64,000 nucleotides of DNA from Gymnorhina tibicen (Eukaryota; Chordata; Aves; Passeriformes; Artamidae), in assembly GCA_013399875.1 (NCBI GenBank), contig VXAZ01003899.1, forward strand, positions 1,163,817 through 1,227,816, given 5' to 3'. This document shows, piece by piece, positions 49,532 to 62,194 of the stretch (positions are counted from its first letter, which is position 1; every line of letters begins with the position of its first letter). The translations under genes and the position numbers were made by a program. The notes beneath the pieces were generated by a model. That model made no database searches. It was given only the letters and a program-made list of their open reading frames with translations, and was not told the DNA's origin.

Positions 49532-50360
49532 CTGGCAAAGAACGTAAGGAGAAAGAAGGAAACAGTTTGTTAGTGTCTTGTGAAATGCAGCACAGCACCA
49601 AACTCTCCATTGCAAATTCACACAAAGCATTCTGAGGCTAAAATTTTGATCCAGTGCTGGCAGGCTGCCAGTTTGTAAAGCAATTATCACTGCTGACCCT
49701 GCCTCGCACCTTGCACGTGTACTAAATATGCACCACACACACAAAGATCAGCTGATTCTCCCCAGTACAACATGGGAGGAACAGGAAGATTTACAGCTTG
49801 TTAATTACTTACAGAGTAATTTCTAGTATTTTTAATCCCGTTGATGTATGGAACAGACGTCCCATTCTGAGGCAACGAACGTTTTGTTGCAAATAGCAAC
49901 AGGCTCCGTAACAGTGCTGCCTTTAAAGCCTGTGGATCTAGGAAAAAACTACTGTTTATCATCTGGCATCCTCACACAGTTAACGTTTGACTAATACAGG
50001 AGTTGCAGTACTGCTGTCTCATGTGCAGCACAGCACTTAGTGATCAGATGAGATTTTTTGATGGTATTTTAAAGATCAGTGCTGGGAAATACTCTAAATT
50101 TGGGATTTATTTCAAAATGGTGGGTGTCTCCTTCTTTTGTACTCAAGCTGCTGGAATAACCTGCAGCAGTTACAATGGGCCAAGCAATGATCTGGGTTCT
50201 GAATAGATGAGAAGTTCCAAAAATGATATCAAAAGACTCAGTAACAGAAGTGCCTATACTTAGGTCAAGCTTATTAGGATTTCAGGAAACAAATTACAGG
50301 TCTCACACAAATTAATTATCTCCTTCCCATGTCACAGGGAGATTATTAACACAGACTTGT

Positions 50361-50522
50361 AGAACAATTAAGTTTGAAAGGGACCTCTTGAGGTCATCCA
50401 GTACAATGCTCTGACCTCAAAAGCCAATCTCGAAGTTACATAAGGTTAACTCCTCACTCAGTTTCATTCTTGATAGGAATTCCCACATTTTGCAACTTCA
50501 GATACCTATCTTCAGTGCCTCA
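50361..50522 (-). mobile_element. CR1 LINE 3'-end fragment (truncated, decayed)
   Basis: Plus-strand reading AGAACAATTAAGTTTGAAAG, then GGACCTCTTGAGGTCATCCAG, then GAAGTTACATAAGGTTAACTC matches the reverse complement of a CR1 3' end, including the AGTTAGATAAGGTTGCTC-like and TTCCAGTGCCT-like blocks I recall for this family. The element is therefore on the minus strand with its 3' end at the left. It has many substitutions relative to the remembered consensus, so it is an old copy. It does not encode protein. Similarity ends in a GAGGAGGAG purine stretch near 50.53 kb. Confidence 0.82.
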
Positions 50523-51358
50523 AAGAGGAGGAGAAAGAGGAAGTGATGAGCTGAGAGCCCCCACCTTTCCTACTGATGACATAAGGGGTGTAAATTTTGC
50601 TGGCACAAGCACATCAGATCCTCTAACGCACGCGCACTTCGGCAATAATCAGCCTTCCGCCCTACGTACATTATGTTCCTGTGTTCAGACAAATTATGCA
50701 ATGTGCTTTTACGTGAATAATGGAGATTATTTCTAGAACTTAGAAATTTGTTATTTACCAAAATCTATCCGAAATAGCTGACAGCAAGACACAATGTTCA
50801 AGGGACTCCAGCGTCAGAGCTTCAGGCATTCGAATAAACGTTTCTGTTTGTCAGAGCTGGCGCGATCATAACTTACTTGTAAATCAGGAAGACTGTTTCA
50901 AAGCTTGTTTACTGAATGATGAAATCATGTCTTCCTGGTAACCCCAAGCATTTATCTATTTATCTCCATCAGAAAAAAGCCTTTAATGAACATAAAGGCA
51001 GTGTCACCACTTAGCACTAACAAGAAACCTGCCAGCAATCCTGACTGTCCCAGTCTGTGTGTGACATGGAGGGTAAGGAAGGGAAACGTAAACATATATG
51101 AATATGAGCATATACAAAATAAATAGTTGCCATTTTCACATAATAAAATAGCTTTGAAAAGTGTGACTTAAAAATAAAGGATCTGCCTTCTCCATTTATG
51201 ATGTTTTTAGCAACTCTCGTGCATTAACTAATACTCTGTCTTCAATTTTCTATTGGTATGTAAATGCAAATCTTGCATTTTTTCAAAATGAGCTATTACA
51301 TTTACAAGAAATTGTAAATTGTGATACTGACATTTGAGGTCAGATTTTTTTTCTTTAG

Positions 51359-51478
51359 AAAGAAACGAAGCAAAGGTAATTTGTCACATCACTTGACTGA
51401 AATATGTGCCACTTACACCAACACACATCAGCAGGTGCACCGCTGCCTGAAGTACTCCCTCCTGCTATTACTTGCCAG
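51359..51478 (+). other. Exon-like interval, 120 bp, best splice-signal pair (unproven)
   Basis: The acceptor CAGATTTTTTTTCTTTAG precedes position 51359 and the donor CCAG|GTAAAA follows 51478. The 120-bp interval is a multiple of three and stays open in exactly one frame for 39 codons; the other two frames hit stops. The frame reads KKRSKGNLSHHLTEIC early on and ends in a leucine run before the donor. I recognise no domain. Being symmetric in length, it could be a cassette exon, but no flanking exon is seen and chance pseudo-exons of this quality do occur. Confidence 0.2.
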
Positions 51479-54400
51479 GTAAAATTTATAATACATCAAG
51501 ATGAAAATTAAAAGTGCGATTGAACAACCTCACCAAGCTATGGAACTCCAGGGTTACAGATGTTTAAGTACAGACAAATTTGGAAGAAAGATGATTAAAG
51601 TTACAGTTATAAAAAACACATTAACCTGTCAAAAGCCAACTCATGCAATGTCATAGGAATATTATAAATAGCAACATTCTAGAAAAAAAATAAAACACTG
51701 CCGAGGATATTTGAAAGCTCAAAGTACAGTACACAGTCAAGAAAACAATGGAGTGTATGAACACCTCAGTGGAACACAGAAAATAAAAAAAATAACAACA
51801 GCAGAACTCCAAAACCAAGAAAAAATTCTGTCAAAGAAAACCACATCCTGTTGACCCAGCTGCAGGAAGAAAACACCTTGGATTGACTTAAGATCTGGCA
51901 GGTAGTTAAGACTCAAATATCAAATGGATATTGAGGATCAAATATCCTATGCTTCCAGGGCTTCTGGAGCACCAAAAAACCAGTGTAGATAAAGCTACAT
52001 TAGGCAGCACTATCCAGGAAGGGCAGATGCTGTCCTTAAAAGCATCCAGGAGAATGATTTACGTGCTTTGCTTGTGCACTGAACTAGAAGAACCATATAT
52101 ATAATATTCCCAGGCAAAAAAAAAACCCTTTAGTACTCTTTCAATCAATATAAGAAACTGTTTTCTTTCAACACAGTTCTGTTCACTTTGGATTAATTTT
52201 CAGCTCTAGAGTATTAATTGTTAAGTGCCTTAACTGGCTGATTAGAATCCAATACAAAGTTTATGCTGCACTCCTTTTCAACAAATTCTTCAGTTTATTG
52301 AAGAAAGAATTACATTGAAACAGCTGCTGGAGTACATTTAGCACTCGGTTTGTATCTCATGCATGTTGTGCATGTTTATCATTGATCACTTACATACTGT
52401 GGCTCTTGGCATGGTCACTCAGCAAAGCAGAACTTGTTCTGCAGACCGGATTCAGTGCCCTTTGCCTCCTCTTCCATGGGCATTTGGGAACACTCAACAT
52501 CTCCTCATCCTACACCAACCTTTGACCAGATGAACCACGCTGAGCAATGAAAAGCACTGCAAAGGCCATGGATTTTGTGAGGTGGGCATAAACAATTCAT
52601 AAAGGACATGCACATCTCATACTTAACAATGCAAATTCACTAAACCCGCAACTTAGCTTTCCTTTAATGGAATTTATTTTTCATGTCAGGGTGCTTGCAG
52701 CCTTTTGGATACCACATTGATGCTGGTTTTCAGCTAGCAAAGAAGTACCACGGAGTTTATTCCTATCCAACCTTCAACAAAGCACCTGTTAAAGAGCCTA
52801 ACTTACTTGAATTCTACATTTTCATAATATTCATCAAAGAACTGAAAGAATATATCAAGTTAACAGCTTGAAAAACCTATCGTTCTCAACTCCCTTGCTC
52901 TCTTTAGGAAGCATACTCAGCATAACACGCTTCAGTGTATTTCTGGACATGTAACCTTTTCCCATAATAGAAGAAAAACTTTGTGTTTGCATCCTTCAGT
53001 TATGAAAAAGCAACAGTTTAAACCCAATCTAATTTTACTGCCTCTTTAATTGCACCTTCTGGTGCCTCACGCCTGAGAAGTGATTTACGTTTAAGCTGAT
53101 AGGTTCAAACACTGCTTCAACAAATTAATGACTGAGAATTACCCGCGCGCTGAACCACAGCCGGGCGTTTGCTGACACTCACAAACCTGTGCCTGGGAGA
53201 CACTGCCTGCACAGGAGCAGCAGCTGAGCTCTGCCACAGAGCACCCAGCCAGGAGATGACACAGGGGAGTTGAAAAATGCAAGGTGAAACAGAAAAAAAA
53301 TAGCCCCAACTTTTGATAGCTGGAGCTTATCAAGAAGCAAATTATGAAATCAGATTGTTTGTTTATTTTTAGCCCATATCCCTCAATATGAAATTCAACT
53401 TAATTACCTTATATCTCAGACAGTAATAACTGCCACATACACGATACAGAGGAAAGGGAGATGCAGTTACTATGGAGTAAAGAGAAAAAGCTGACAGAGA
53501 TTAGGCTCAAAAGTTTAAGTCTTTCTGGGAATTCAGGAATTTACATTCTGTACGTTTTTCTATCAGAAACAACACAAGAATGGAACTCATTGTATATGTA
53601 TCTGAAAAACAAAACTGAAATTCTATTAGACATTGCCCTCCAACTAAAATAAGTTCCTCTGTCACTATTAAGTGAAACCACGAGTAGGGCCTGTGTTTCT
53701 CTGCTCTAAGCATGTAAGGCAAGAAGGGTTTCTCAGCACAGGCTCACACAGCACAGCTGAACACCAGGTTCAGGGTAGAAAAAAGCAAGAGCTAAAGAAG
53801 AATTAAAGCAGGTATTTCTATATTGAGAACAATGAAGGAAAAGGAATTTCTTAATGCTAATTTGATTGTCATATAAAACAATGGTCATAAGCATAAACCT
53901 GGATGGGGAACCAAATTTAGAACTTCATTTAAATTAATTAAAAGCTGAACAAGGAATTAACTATGTGTACATATTCAGCATACAAAACCACATTTTTCTA
54001 TATTAATTTGATGAGGAAAACAGAGCTAGAAAGATTCTGTAACAGCAGCAGCTGTTTTTATGTAACATTTCTTGATTCATAAGAAGCAGCTCAAGTGCTC
54101 AGATTTTTAGTGATCTCAAATTTTGTCCACACGGATCTCCGTAAGTATTTAGTGTTATCCGTGTACCCACACCTAAAAGATATTTCTATCCTTTCATCTT
54201 ACTTCACATTTAACTTCAAGACAATTTGATTTCTTCCATCACCATAGATTTAAAAGGACAGAACTGAAATAGCATAGTAGAGGAAGGCAAATATCATTTA
54301 CATTTTTTGTAATTGTTAACATCTGCCATGCTTTTCACATTATTACTGCTTCATTACCTAAGCAGCAGTACTGTATTAGCCACTCTGAGAACGACACACG

Positions 54401-54528
54401 CCTGACACGACATTGCTTCCTCACACTACAGACTCGGCCATCTCGGAGTCACCTGAAATGGAATGCCAATACTGCATATCACACAAGTGACTTAGAAAAT
54501 TAAGAAATCGATACAAAACACATCAATC

Positions 54529-54583
54529 CTATCTATCTTCCTTATCTAAATCTATCCTTATCTATCTTACTCCTAAGTCTATC
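54529..54583. repeat. Degenerate TATC-type simple sequence
   Basis: Several TATCT, CTATC and TTATCT units recur with interruptions (CTATCTATCTTCC, then TTATCTAAATCTATCC and so on). It looks like an old, decayed tetranucleotide repeat. Confidence 0.6.
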
Positions 54584-55005
54584 CAAAACATGTTTATCTG
54601 AATTCTACCTCTGCAGAATTTGCATCTTAGAGTCTTTATTACATGTATCAGTACTGCACAGTCATGGCACTATGGCCTTGATTTTCTGGTTTAGTCTTAA
54701 TTTCTTCCTGTATTCAAGAGACTGTTGATACAAACACTGTGAATTTAAGCCATAAAAATGCTGATATCTGCCTGTAAGACATAGAGCTCACATTTTTTTA
54801 CAAAATTTTAATCAGACAATGTTCAGAAACCAGCCTAGAGTGAAGCCAGTTCTGAGTCAGATCCAAAAGGGAAGGATTCAATCCTTACCGCCATGAGTAC
54901 AAGACAACAAGAAGTTTGACTGCAAGTGCAGAGCTGTTATTTTGATAAGGCTTTCTATGAGAATGAGGACTGACGGTGACTAAAAGAAGAGATGCCTTTT
55001 ATTAC

Positions 55006-55109
55006 TCTGAATATGTCAATTCTAGAGACTAAAGCAGGCACTTGATAAATTCTCAGCACGGCTGCTGTGTAAGAAGCTGTCAGGGAGGGTGCACGAGCTG
55101 TTTTTACTA
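55006..55109 (-). other. Exon-like interval (unproven)
   Basis: On the minus strand the acceptor GGTTCTTTTTTTCAG precedes position 55109 and a GTAATA donor follows 55006. The 104 bp between them is open in one frame (reading VVKTARAPSLTASYTAAVLR after the acceptor). The donor is weaker than the acceptor, and the frame continues open for another 15 codons past it. No domain is recognised. Candidate only. Confidence 0.14.
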
Positions 55110-57397
55110 CTGAAAAAAAGAACCAATAGATGCTCACCTAAATAGTGATCTCATCACAGGATACACAAAGTTAAATTCAGAATCCAAGCTCAGGGGCAAC
55201 ATCTCCAACTAATCCTAAGAATGACCAACCATCCTTTCAGTGGAAAGAGAAGGGAAGGCGGTAGCAGAGTTTTCCCCTAAAAATGAATATTCTACAGTGC
55301 TCAAAGGGTGAAGATTTTGCAGGCTGGATAGGTAAGAGATGAAGATTTCTGATTTGTAATGAGAAACAAGGCACCTGATTTTTTTTCTCCTTACTGCAGA
55401 TCATTTACTTTTCCAAAATGCACTCAATTTCCCCCTTCCACATGCTATTTAATCATATAAAAATCATGCTTTATTTTAGAAAAGGATTATGTCAGTAATT
55501 TTCAGTAAGTCCTTTCAGGGCCCTCCTGGCATTAACATCACATTCAATATTTTCATTAATTGGGACCAGGTAGTTCAGGCCATGGGGGATTTGAGGCACA
55601 GTATTTCCCTACCCCAGACTCTAATCGAGAAAGCAAAGCTTTCATTCTAAATAAAAAAGGAACCAAGTACAATCAAGTACGGGCAGATTCTGAGCATATG
55701 CACTACAGAAGAGCCTGTCTGTGAAGCGCATTCACGCTGCTGAACCATCACTCTAAATCTAAACAATTACACAGGATCAAATACTAACTCCTAACGATGC
55801 TGTTTAAGGACGTAAATTTTGAAGAAGCATGAAAACCTTTTATCAGCTGTATCTGTAAGTCTTAACAACAGGAGAAATACTTTGAAGTTGGTTGCAAAGA
55901 CTGAACTCACTTATGCCAGTATGGAAATGGATATCAAGACATGGCCTCTGTGGGTCAGCTTTTCACCTCCGCTTATTATCCCAAACAGATTTCAATCTTC
56001 AGATACAAACATCCACTATGTTTCTATCAAAATGCTTGGCCTTCCACTGACAACTTCTGAGTGCAGTTATGCATCGTCAAAGTAGAATTCTTTAATAAGC
56101 GGAAGGGTTTGCAAGTAACAGGTTAAAATCATGTATGGTCATCATTTCCTCATTGCTTCCTCATATTAAAAATGCACTGTAATATAATGTGTAATCTGTT
56201 AGAGACTATAAAAGTTTTGGCACAGGTGCAAATCCAGTTTGGAGTAAAGCACCTTCATTTTCAGTTCATAAGACAAACAAAAGAGTTTTTATAAAAGCAA
56301 GCTACGGACATTGATCACAAAAGCTCTGCTCTGACTCACCAGTTTTACCCCTACCATTGGATCTAAGTACACCTGAACTACGGAAATATGGCATGAGCAT
56401 AAAAAATATGTATATAATTTATTTTTTAAATCACTCCTTTTTGTCTCCCTCCTTATTCAAGTTTCACAGCATACATATGGGTATGAATAAGCAAGGGATT
56501 TTTCACCCTCACTTCATGCACAGCAGCTTGAAAAATGTTTCCGATTAACATAAATGATAATACACATACATAAGGCTGTCTTTCAAAGAGGCTTGATAAT
56601 TCATAAATGAAATGTTTACACAGATGAGGTCAAGCCAAAAGGTTTTTAATATAAGTATTTAACTTATGTAAATCTGTTTATCACTGCTAAGGAACATGGG
56701 ATGACTTCAAATATTCACTATTGAATGTACTCAGTACACATTTAGAGCAACTTGCATGAATTCTCATTCCAATTTTTAATTACTATGCAGTCTGTAAAGA
56801 CGAAAAATCAAGAGTCAGATTGCTCTCTTTTTCTTTTATCAGAACAATTAACATTAATGACATATTACTTCACAGGCACTGCTACACATTCATTATTAAA
56901 ATAATAAATTGAATGAAGTTGGAGCAAAAGTATTAAAATAACTACAGGTAGAGATGTTTACCCTTACATATCTTTCTATCAATATTTCCTTAGCCAGTGC
57001 TCATCAGGAGCTAATGCAAGGCTTAACAAAACAAAACAAAAAAAAACCAAAAAGACAAACAAAAAAGAAACAGCAATTCCTTTCAAAAATATTTATAACA
57101 TGTTGGGGTTGTTCCCAGATGTAATTTTGCTCTTGGACTGTACACAGCTTTACTTACATAACTTAGTCTTTGTGGTTTTTTGAAACCATAAAATGAGGAC
57201 AAGGATTTCATACCATTAAACAGACCTTGGTGGTAGGAAGGGAAGACAATGAATTTGTTTTTACTTGAAACTTTTAGACAGAGTCAGAATTAATTTCTCT
57301 TGCACTCCATCCTGGTTTTTCACCTACCAGAGAACAAAGCAGACAAATGTGGGGTTTTTTCCTAGGGTTTCCATGGTTTTAATTTCTATCTCAATCT

Positions 57398-57430
57398 TAA
57401 AATTAAATATTAAATATTAAAATTAAATAT
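57398..57430. repeat. 13-bp perfect direct repeat in AT-only sequence
   Basis: TAAAATTAAATAT occurs at 57398-57410 and again at 57418-57430, separated by TAAATAT. The whole segment is A and T only. Confidence 0.85.
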
Positions 57431-59296
57431 CCACCCATCCATATGGAGACACAGACATTTAGTTTTTTGGATTTATTAAAATCTACTCATACTGGTAACA
57501 GCATAGGGACTTATGATTTGGCACAGTAAACACAGGTTTAGCAGCCTAATTGCTTGGATTTTTTGTGGATCATTATGCTAATGCCTCTGCAGCAAAGTGC
57601 TAAATTGGAATTCCCATCACAAAGACCCCTCCTCGCTGACTGAGAAGGGAAAGCTGGGACATCCTGGGGTGATGGGAAGAAACTGCTCTTCAGGGACACA
57701 CGAAAGGGATTTTCAAACCCACAGGACTACCGAGCTCTGCCACAGGGAAGAAAGCACAGCCTGACACAAACCATCAGGAATTACAACTTTGTCTGCACAA
57801 CCCAGGGGCTCCAGACAATGACACTCTGCCCTACGATGGTGCTTGGGAGGAAGGTGGATTCATGGAGCTTTACAGGGTAAAGACATACTCTATACCAGTG
57901 AGCAACTCTGCATGTCTGTACAATTTTGCATTGTCAGTATTCAACTGGACCTTGAGATAAACCTCATTATTTTGTTCTCCAGGTCCCACTGTACATTATG
58001 CTCCCTTAAAGATCTGACCCTGATCCCTCAGGACACCCAAACCTGCTCTGACTCCACATCCCAGACTCACAGATGTGCTACAAAACCAGGCTTGCTTGGA
58101 GGACTACGACTGTCATAGTGGTAATGTTTTTGATTTGGTAAAATAAAGGCTAAATGAGAAGTTTTCCACGATAAATATGTATTTTGAAAGAACCAATATC
58201 ATTTGAAATTTTCGATCCAACAATAAACCAGGTCAAAATAAAAAAAATAAAAGCCATCAACACAGTTAGTTTGTTAGTTCCTTATGGCACTAATATTTTC
58301 TTCAGTTTCCTGAAGAAGTTTTGTTACTGTTTTCTCTAATCCTATGTCCACGTTTAATCACTGAAAATGCACCTCCACCACACAGCAGATGTGTCATTAA
58401 CTATTTCTGAAAAAAGGTGAAATAAAATCACCCAGCATGAGAACACTATGGAAAAAGCCAACACTAGCAGATGGTGTTTATTTTGTCACTGCTTGTGTTA
58501 AAAATTGTCACCTGTTTCATCAGTATCTTTAAGGTAGAAGCTTCATGCAAAAAGTGGAAAATCTATTTTTTTCTAAGCTGCCACAGAACTCCTTAAAATA
58601 AAATGTCTTCTGTTCACGGCTTCCAGTTTTTAGGACATGGTGCACTACACAGGAGATCAATTTGTATAAATCTGAGGTGATCGAGTATTTTACCAGCAGC
58701 TCAGCTTTTCATCACACAACCTCTTTTGTTTCTTAAGCAAATGCCAAATTCTTTATTTCCGTTACTGGTGCTGTTCAGACAAATTCTGTAACATTGCTCC
58801 TAGAAGAGGCACCTGGTAGAACTGTCAGCCTCTTTCCTTCTAGGACCCACTATGCAAGAGAGTTTTACTTCTCCCTCAGAATTTCCTACATTCTCACTAT
58901 TTTATTTTATCACACACTTTTGGTTGTGTGGTTTCCATTCTCTGGCTGACAGTTTCTCAACAAAACAGTTGCATGAAGAGTAATTGCACAACCTGGACTT
59001 GGCTGCCTAAAGAAATCACTGCTAAAATCCCCTGAGAAACCCAGGTCTTGCTCATGTAGTTTTGAAAGAATGTCCACTAGAATTTGAACCTAAAAATCCC
59101 ATTAGTGCACTGCAATATGGTTTGATTGACTCAATCCTTTCTCCGTCTCTGTCAGGTCTTCTACTGCACTCCAGTTCAGGTTGGCTTGCACACACTACAC
59201 CAGGAGCTGATCCTTTTGCCTTTGCCATTTAATGAGGCCTCTCAGTGTCCTACTGAAATCATACCCTAAGCAGTACACTTTTACATTTCTTACGTG

Positions 59297-59318
59297 TATA
59301 TATATATATCTATATATA
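59297..59318. repeat. (TA)n microsatellite
   Basis: TATATATATATATA, one C interruption, then TATATATA. It is a short, nearly pure dinucleotide repeat. Confidence 0.8.
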
Positions 59319-62063
59319 GAGTACTCAACATCATACTTCTGGAATGCTTAAGAAGCATTCATTATTTTGATAAATTGCTGAACTTTTCTTACGTTATTTT
59401 ACAGGTCTGAAAAGAAACCAAGAGTGGTCAGGTTATTTTTTTCCTTGGATTTTAATTCTAAATTCTTATTATGACATAGATTTGAGATTTTGGGAGGGAG
59501 AGAGGGGCGGCAGGCAGCTGGGTGGGTTGTTTGTTGTAGTTTTTTAAATACTAAGAATTCTTCTTCCAGAAAAGGACTATTCAGAAATGGTGAGATTTAG
59601 GACTACTCCAAATACTAGCAAGGGGAGGTATTTTTTCCTTAAGACACTTTTATTCTCTTTCCTTCCAGAGTCTGAACATGGATCTGACAACAATCCTTGT
59701 GCCTGTATTTCGGAACTACTGACCACTCTAACACCCATGTTCAGCATTTCACCTCCTTTTTTTCTGGCCGCACCAGTGGCATCTCTGTCCTTAGCAAAGC
59801 AAAGGCAGAGCAGATCAAGAAACCTATCATTTCATGAGAGCACAGCAAAGCAATCCGTGCTCTAGATGAGCACACACGAGAGCTGAGTACCTTTGAAATG
59901 CAAAGTCGGAGGGCTCTACTTATGGTGATACAAAGAGTCCTCTTCTGTTGACACAACATGCACACTGAAAGCTTTGCAACACTATTTGGATGCATTCTCA
60001 GCCAGCTGAGGCTTTAAACCAAGGTTAGTGCCATCTGTCTGGTTTTGGCAGCATCCAGATTGATGTAAAAAATCCTATGGCACTGTTTAAAAAGAGCAGA
60101 GATAAAGCTTGCTTTTGGTCAATTCCCTCCAATTATTAACATAAAAGATGTGGCTGATACCAAGGCCAGTCAGCACATCTGGGTCAATAAGCTCACTGCA
60201 CCTTTCTTACCACATTTAGAGCATTCAACAAACTATTTCATGACTCAGATTTAGCATGTCCAAGAAACTAGACTCATAAAAGTCATTAAAAGTACTAAGT
60301 TTTTCTACTGCTTGTCTCAGTTCAATTCTTTTCTTAGATGCATGTTAAATCAAGCCAGTTGCAAGGATTAATGCTATGAAGTATTTTTGAGTTGTGATGT
60401 AGTTATTAATACATTCTCACATTCTTCCTAATTTCTAGAGCCCTGAACAAACACAGTACCAAAACCTGAAAACAATGTATCAATCAAATTTGTTTGAATT
60501 GGGAAGAGTATCAGGTTGCAAGTGAAAAAGACATAAACCAAAGAGAAACAGTATTTGATGAAAAGCCTCAAAACTTCAAATGAGGAAAGACATTGTTCAG
60601 TTGGATGCAATTTGTTAGGCAAAACCTTTCTGTGATTCTGGAAAATGCATTCAAGTATTATTCTTTGAGATTCAGTACAGCCTAAATAGCATAACCCACT
60701 CATTTCACCTGTGCCAGAATCCTCCTGCAACACCAATAATCATGAATGCTTCAGAAATGCAGAGATATGTACAGGATCATTTCTGTTCTTTATTAATTCC
60801 ATCTTTATTACCAACCACACACACCACCTTGGGCAGTTTTTAGCATTATACATCAGCATTATGGAAATTTAATTACTCTACCAAAAGCTCTGGCTCCCAC
60901 TCTTCTAAGAAGCGTGGAAACACAGCAAACAGTCCTTATCTCCAGTTTGAAAACACACTGAACACTCGTGGGCTGCATTAACTACGAAATGGTCACAGAT
61001 GCTCAGTACTTTCCAGCATTTGATTTAAGAAACTGTTCCAGTATTTGCTCAGACACTGTTGGAGATTCAAAGAATAATGCCATTTGCTAGTTTTTACCAA
61101 TAATCATGGAATTATGGAAAGAAGTACATTAGAAAATGGGGGTGATGAGAAAACCTTGGTTTAGGTCTCATTTAAATATTAAGCAGAGTATTATTCCTGG
61201 TTAGGGCCCTCACCTGGCAAAGCATTTACTTAAGTGCTTAAAAAAAAAGCCCAAACAGAAAGGTGTCTTTCATGTATGTACTAGGTCAGAGGTGCAACAG
61301 AAGAAAAGAATGAAATAACAAAATACATCTTTCATCTCATTAGGCAATCAAACACAAGGTAAAATTTGCCAACTTGAGGACAAAAGACTTTATAAAAACA
61401 GCCCTTGCTAATTGAGTAAGGGCATATGCTGATGCTCTAGTCAGTATAAGCGTACATATCCAATGAATGCAAATAAATTTTGATTTCAAGAAATATCAAA
61501 AGGAAGATGTCACTGAATCATTATCTTTGAACTAAAACTCCTTGAGATGTCTTTTGATTTATATTACTACGGCCTGGCAATTTTTTATTTTGCTAAAAAA
61601 GTACATTGCAGGCTTTTTTCCCCAAACATCCCCTTCCTCCCAAAGGAGTTTTGCTCTCGGGAAAGCAGAAGCGTGATTGTGTGTGGGGAGCAGTGGTACT
61701 TCAAAAACCCCTGTCTAGCAATGACACAATTCCCTACAAAACCACAAAACCCAACACAACTCCCTGTTTTGCACAGCCCCTAAGATACAAAACTTCAGTA
61801 GCACATCAAGTGTGACTGCCTGAATGTCAAAATCTTAGATTAAAAAAATTGAAACCAAGACTGAAGATGAAGAGTCATCACTAGATCTTTCACTCAAAAG
61901 CTTGACTTAAGAATCTCTGAACAAACTTGTGTCCCATGCAAATGTTTACCAATGGAACACAACACTTGCAATTGCTTGCGTGAAAATACAGGTACAGGTA
62001 CCATTTTGTTTTAAAATTATGCCTGTGTGTGTACCCAGATCTGGCACCTCTTCCATGTCTTAG

Positions 62064-62194
62064 CTGTCCTCCTCTCATGGAACGAGCCCCACTCCATGAA
62101 GCAAGACCAGCTCAGGGAAAACAACTCCTTCACCACCCAGCCAAGTGTCCCAGTGAAAAACCCACCCCTAAACCAGTTCAATCCAACCAGGAAG
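62064..62194 (+). other. Exon-like interval, or part of an old LTR on the other strand (unproven)
   Basis: The acceptor CTCTTCCATGTCTTAG precedes position 62064 and the donor GAAG|GTAATA follows 62194. The 131 bp between them is open in two frames (one ends PVKNPPLNQFNPTRK) and is GC-richer than its flanks. An alternative reading is that the minus strand from about 62340 leftwards is an old LTR: it has a TATTTATAT box (plus 62251-62259) and an AATAAA signal (plus 62238-62243) close together, followed by a G/T-rich segment. I found no LTR ends or target-site duplication, so neither reading is secure. Confidence 0.15.

Larger units (their letters stand above)
28620..50360. other. Unique non-coding DNA, no recognisable gene
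   Basis: A 21.7-kb stretch of AT-rich unique sequence. It contains C18 and T18 homopolymers, a 9-bp perfect hairpin (35801-35823), an A-rich and a G-rich purine tract near 42.2 and 43.1 kb, and exon-like intervals at 36005-36225, 39241-39374 and 49485-49531. A GC-rich patch lies at about 34.83-34.96 kb. Non-repetitive blocks near 32.58-32.82 and 37.24-37.58 kb, with ATTA, TGATTAA and ATTAAT motifs, have the look of conserved non-coding DNA, but this needs alignment. The longest open frame in the window (41473-41844, minus) resembles nothing known. Confidence 0.65.

Noticed and set aside
50884..50917. Minus-strand interval with ATTTCATCATTCAG acceptor and CAA|GTAAGT donor
   Set aside because: All three frames contain a stop within the short interval, so it cannot be an internal coding exon. 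The boundaries are approximate.
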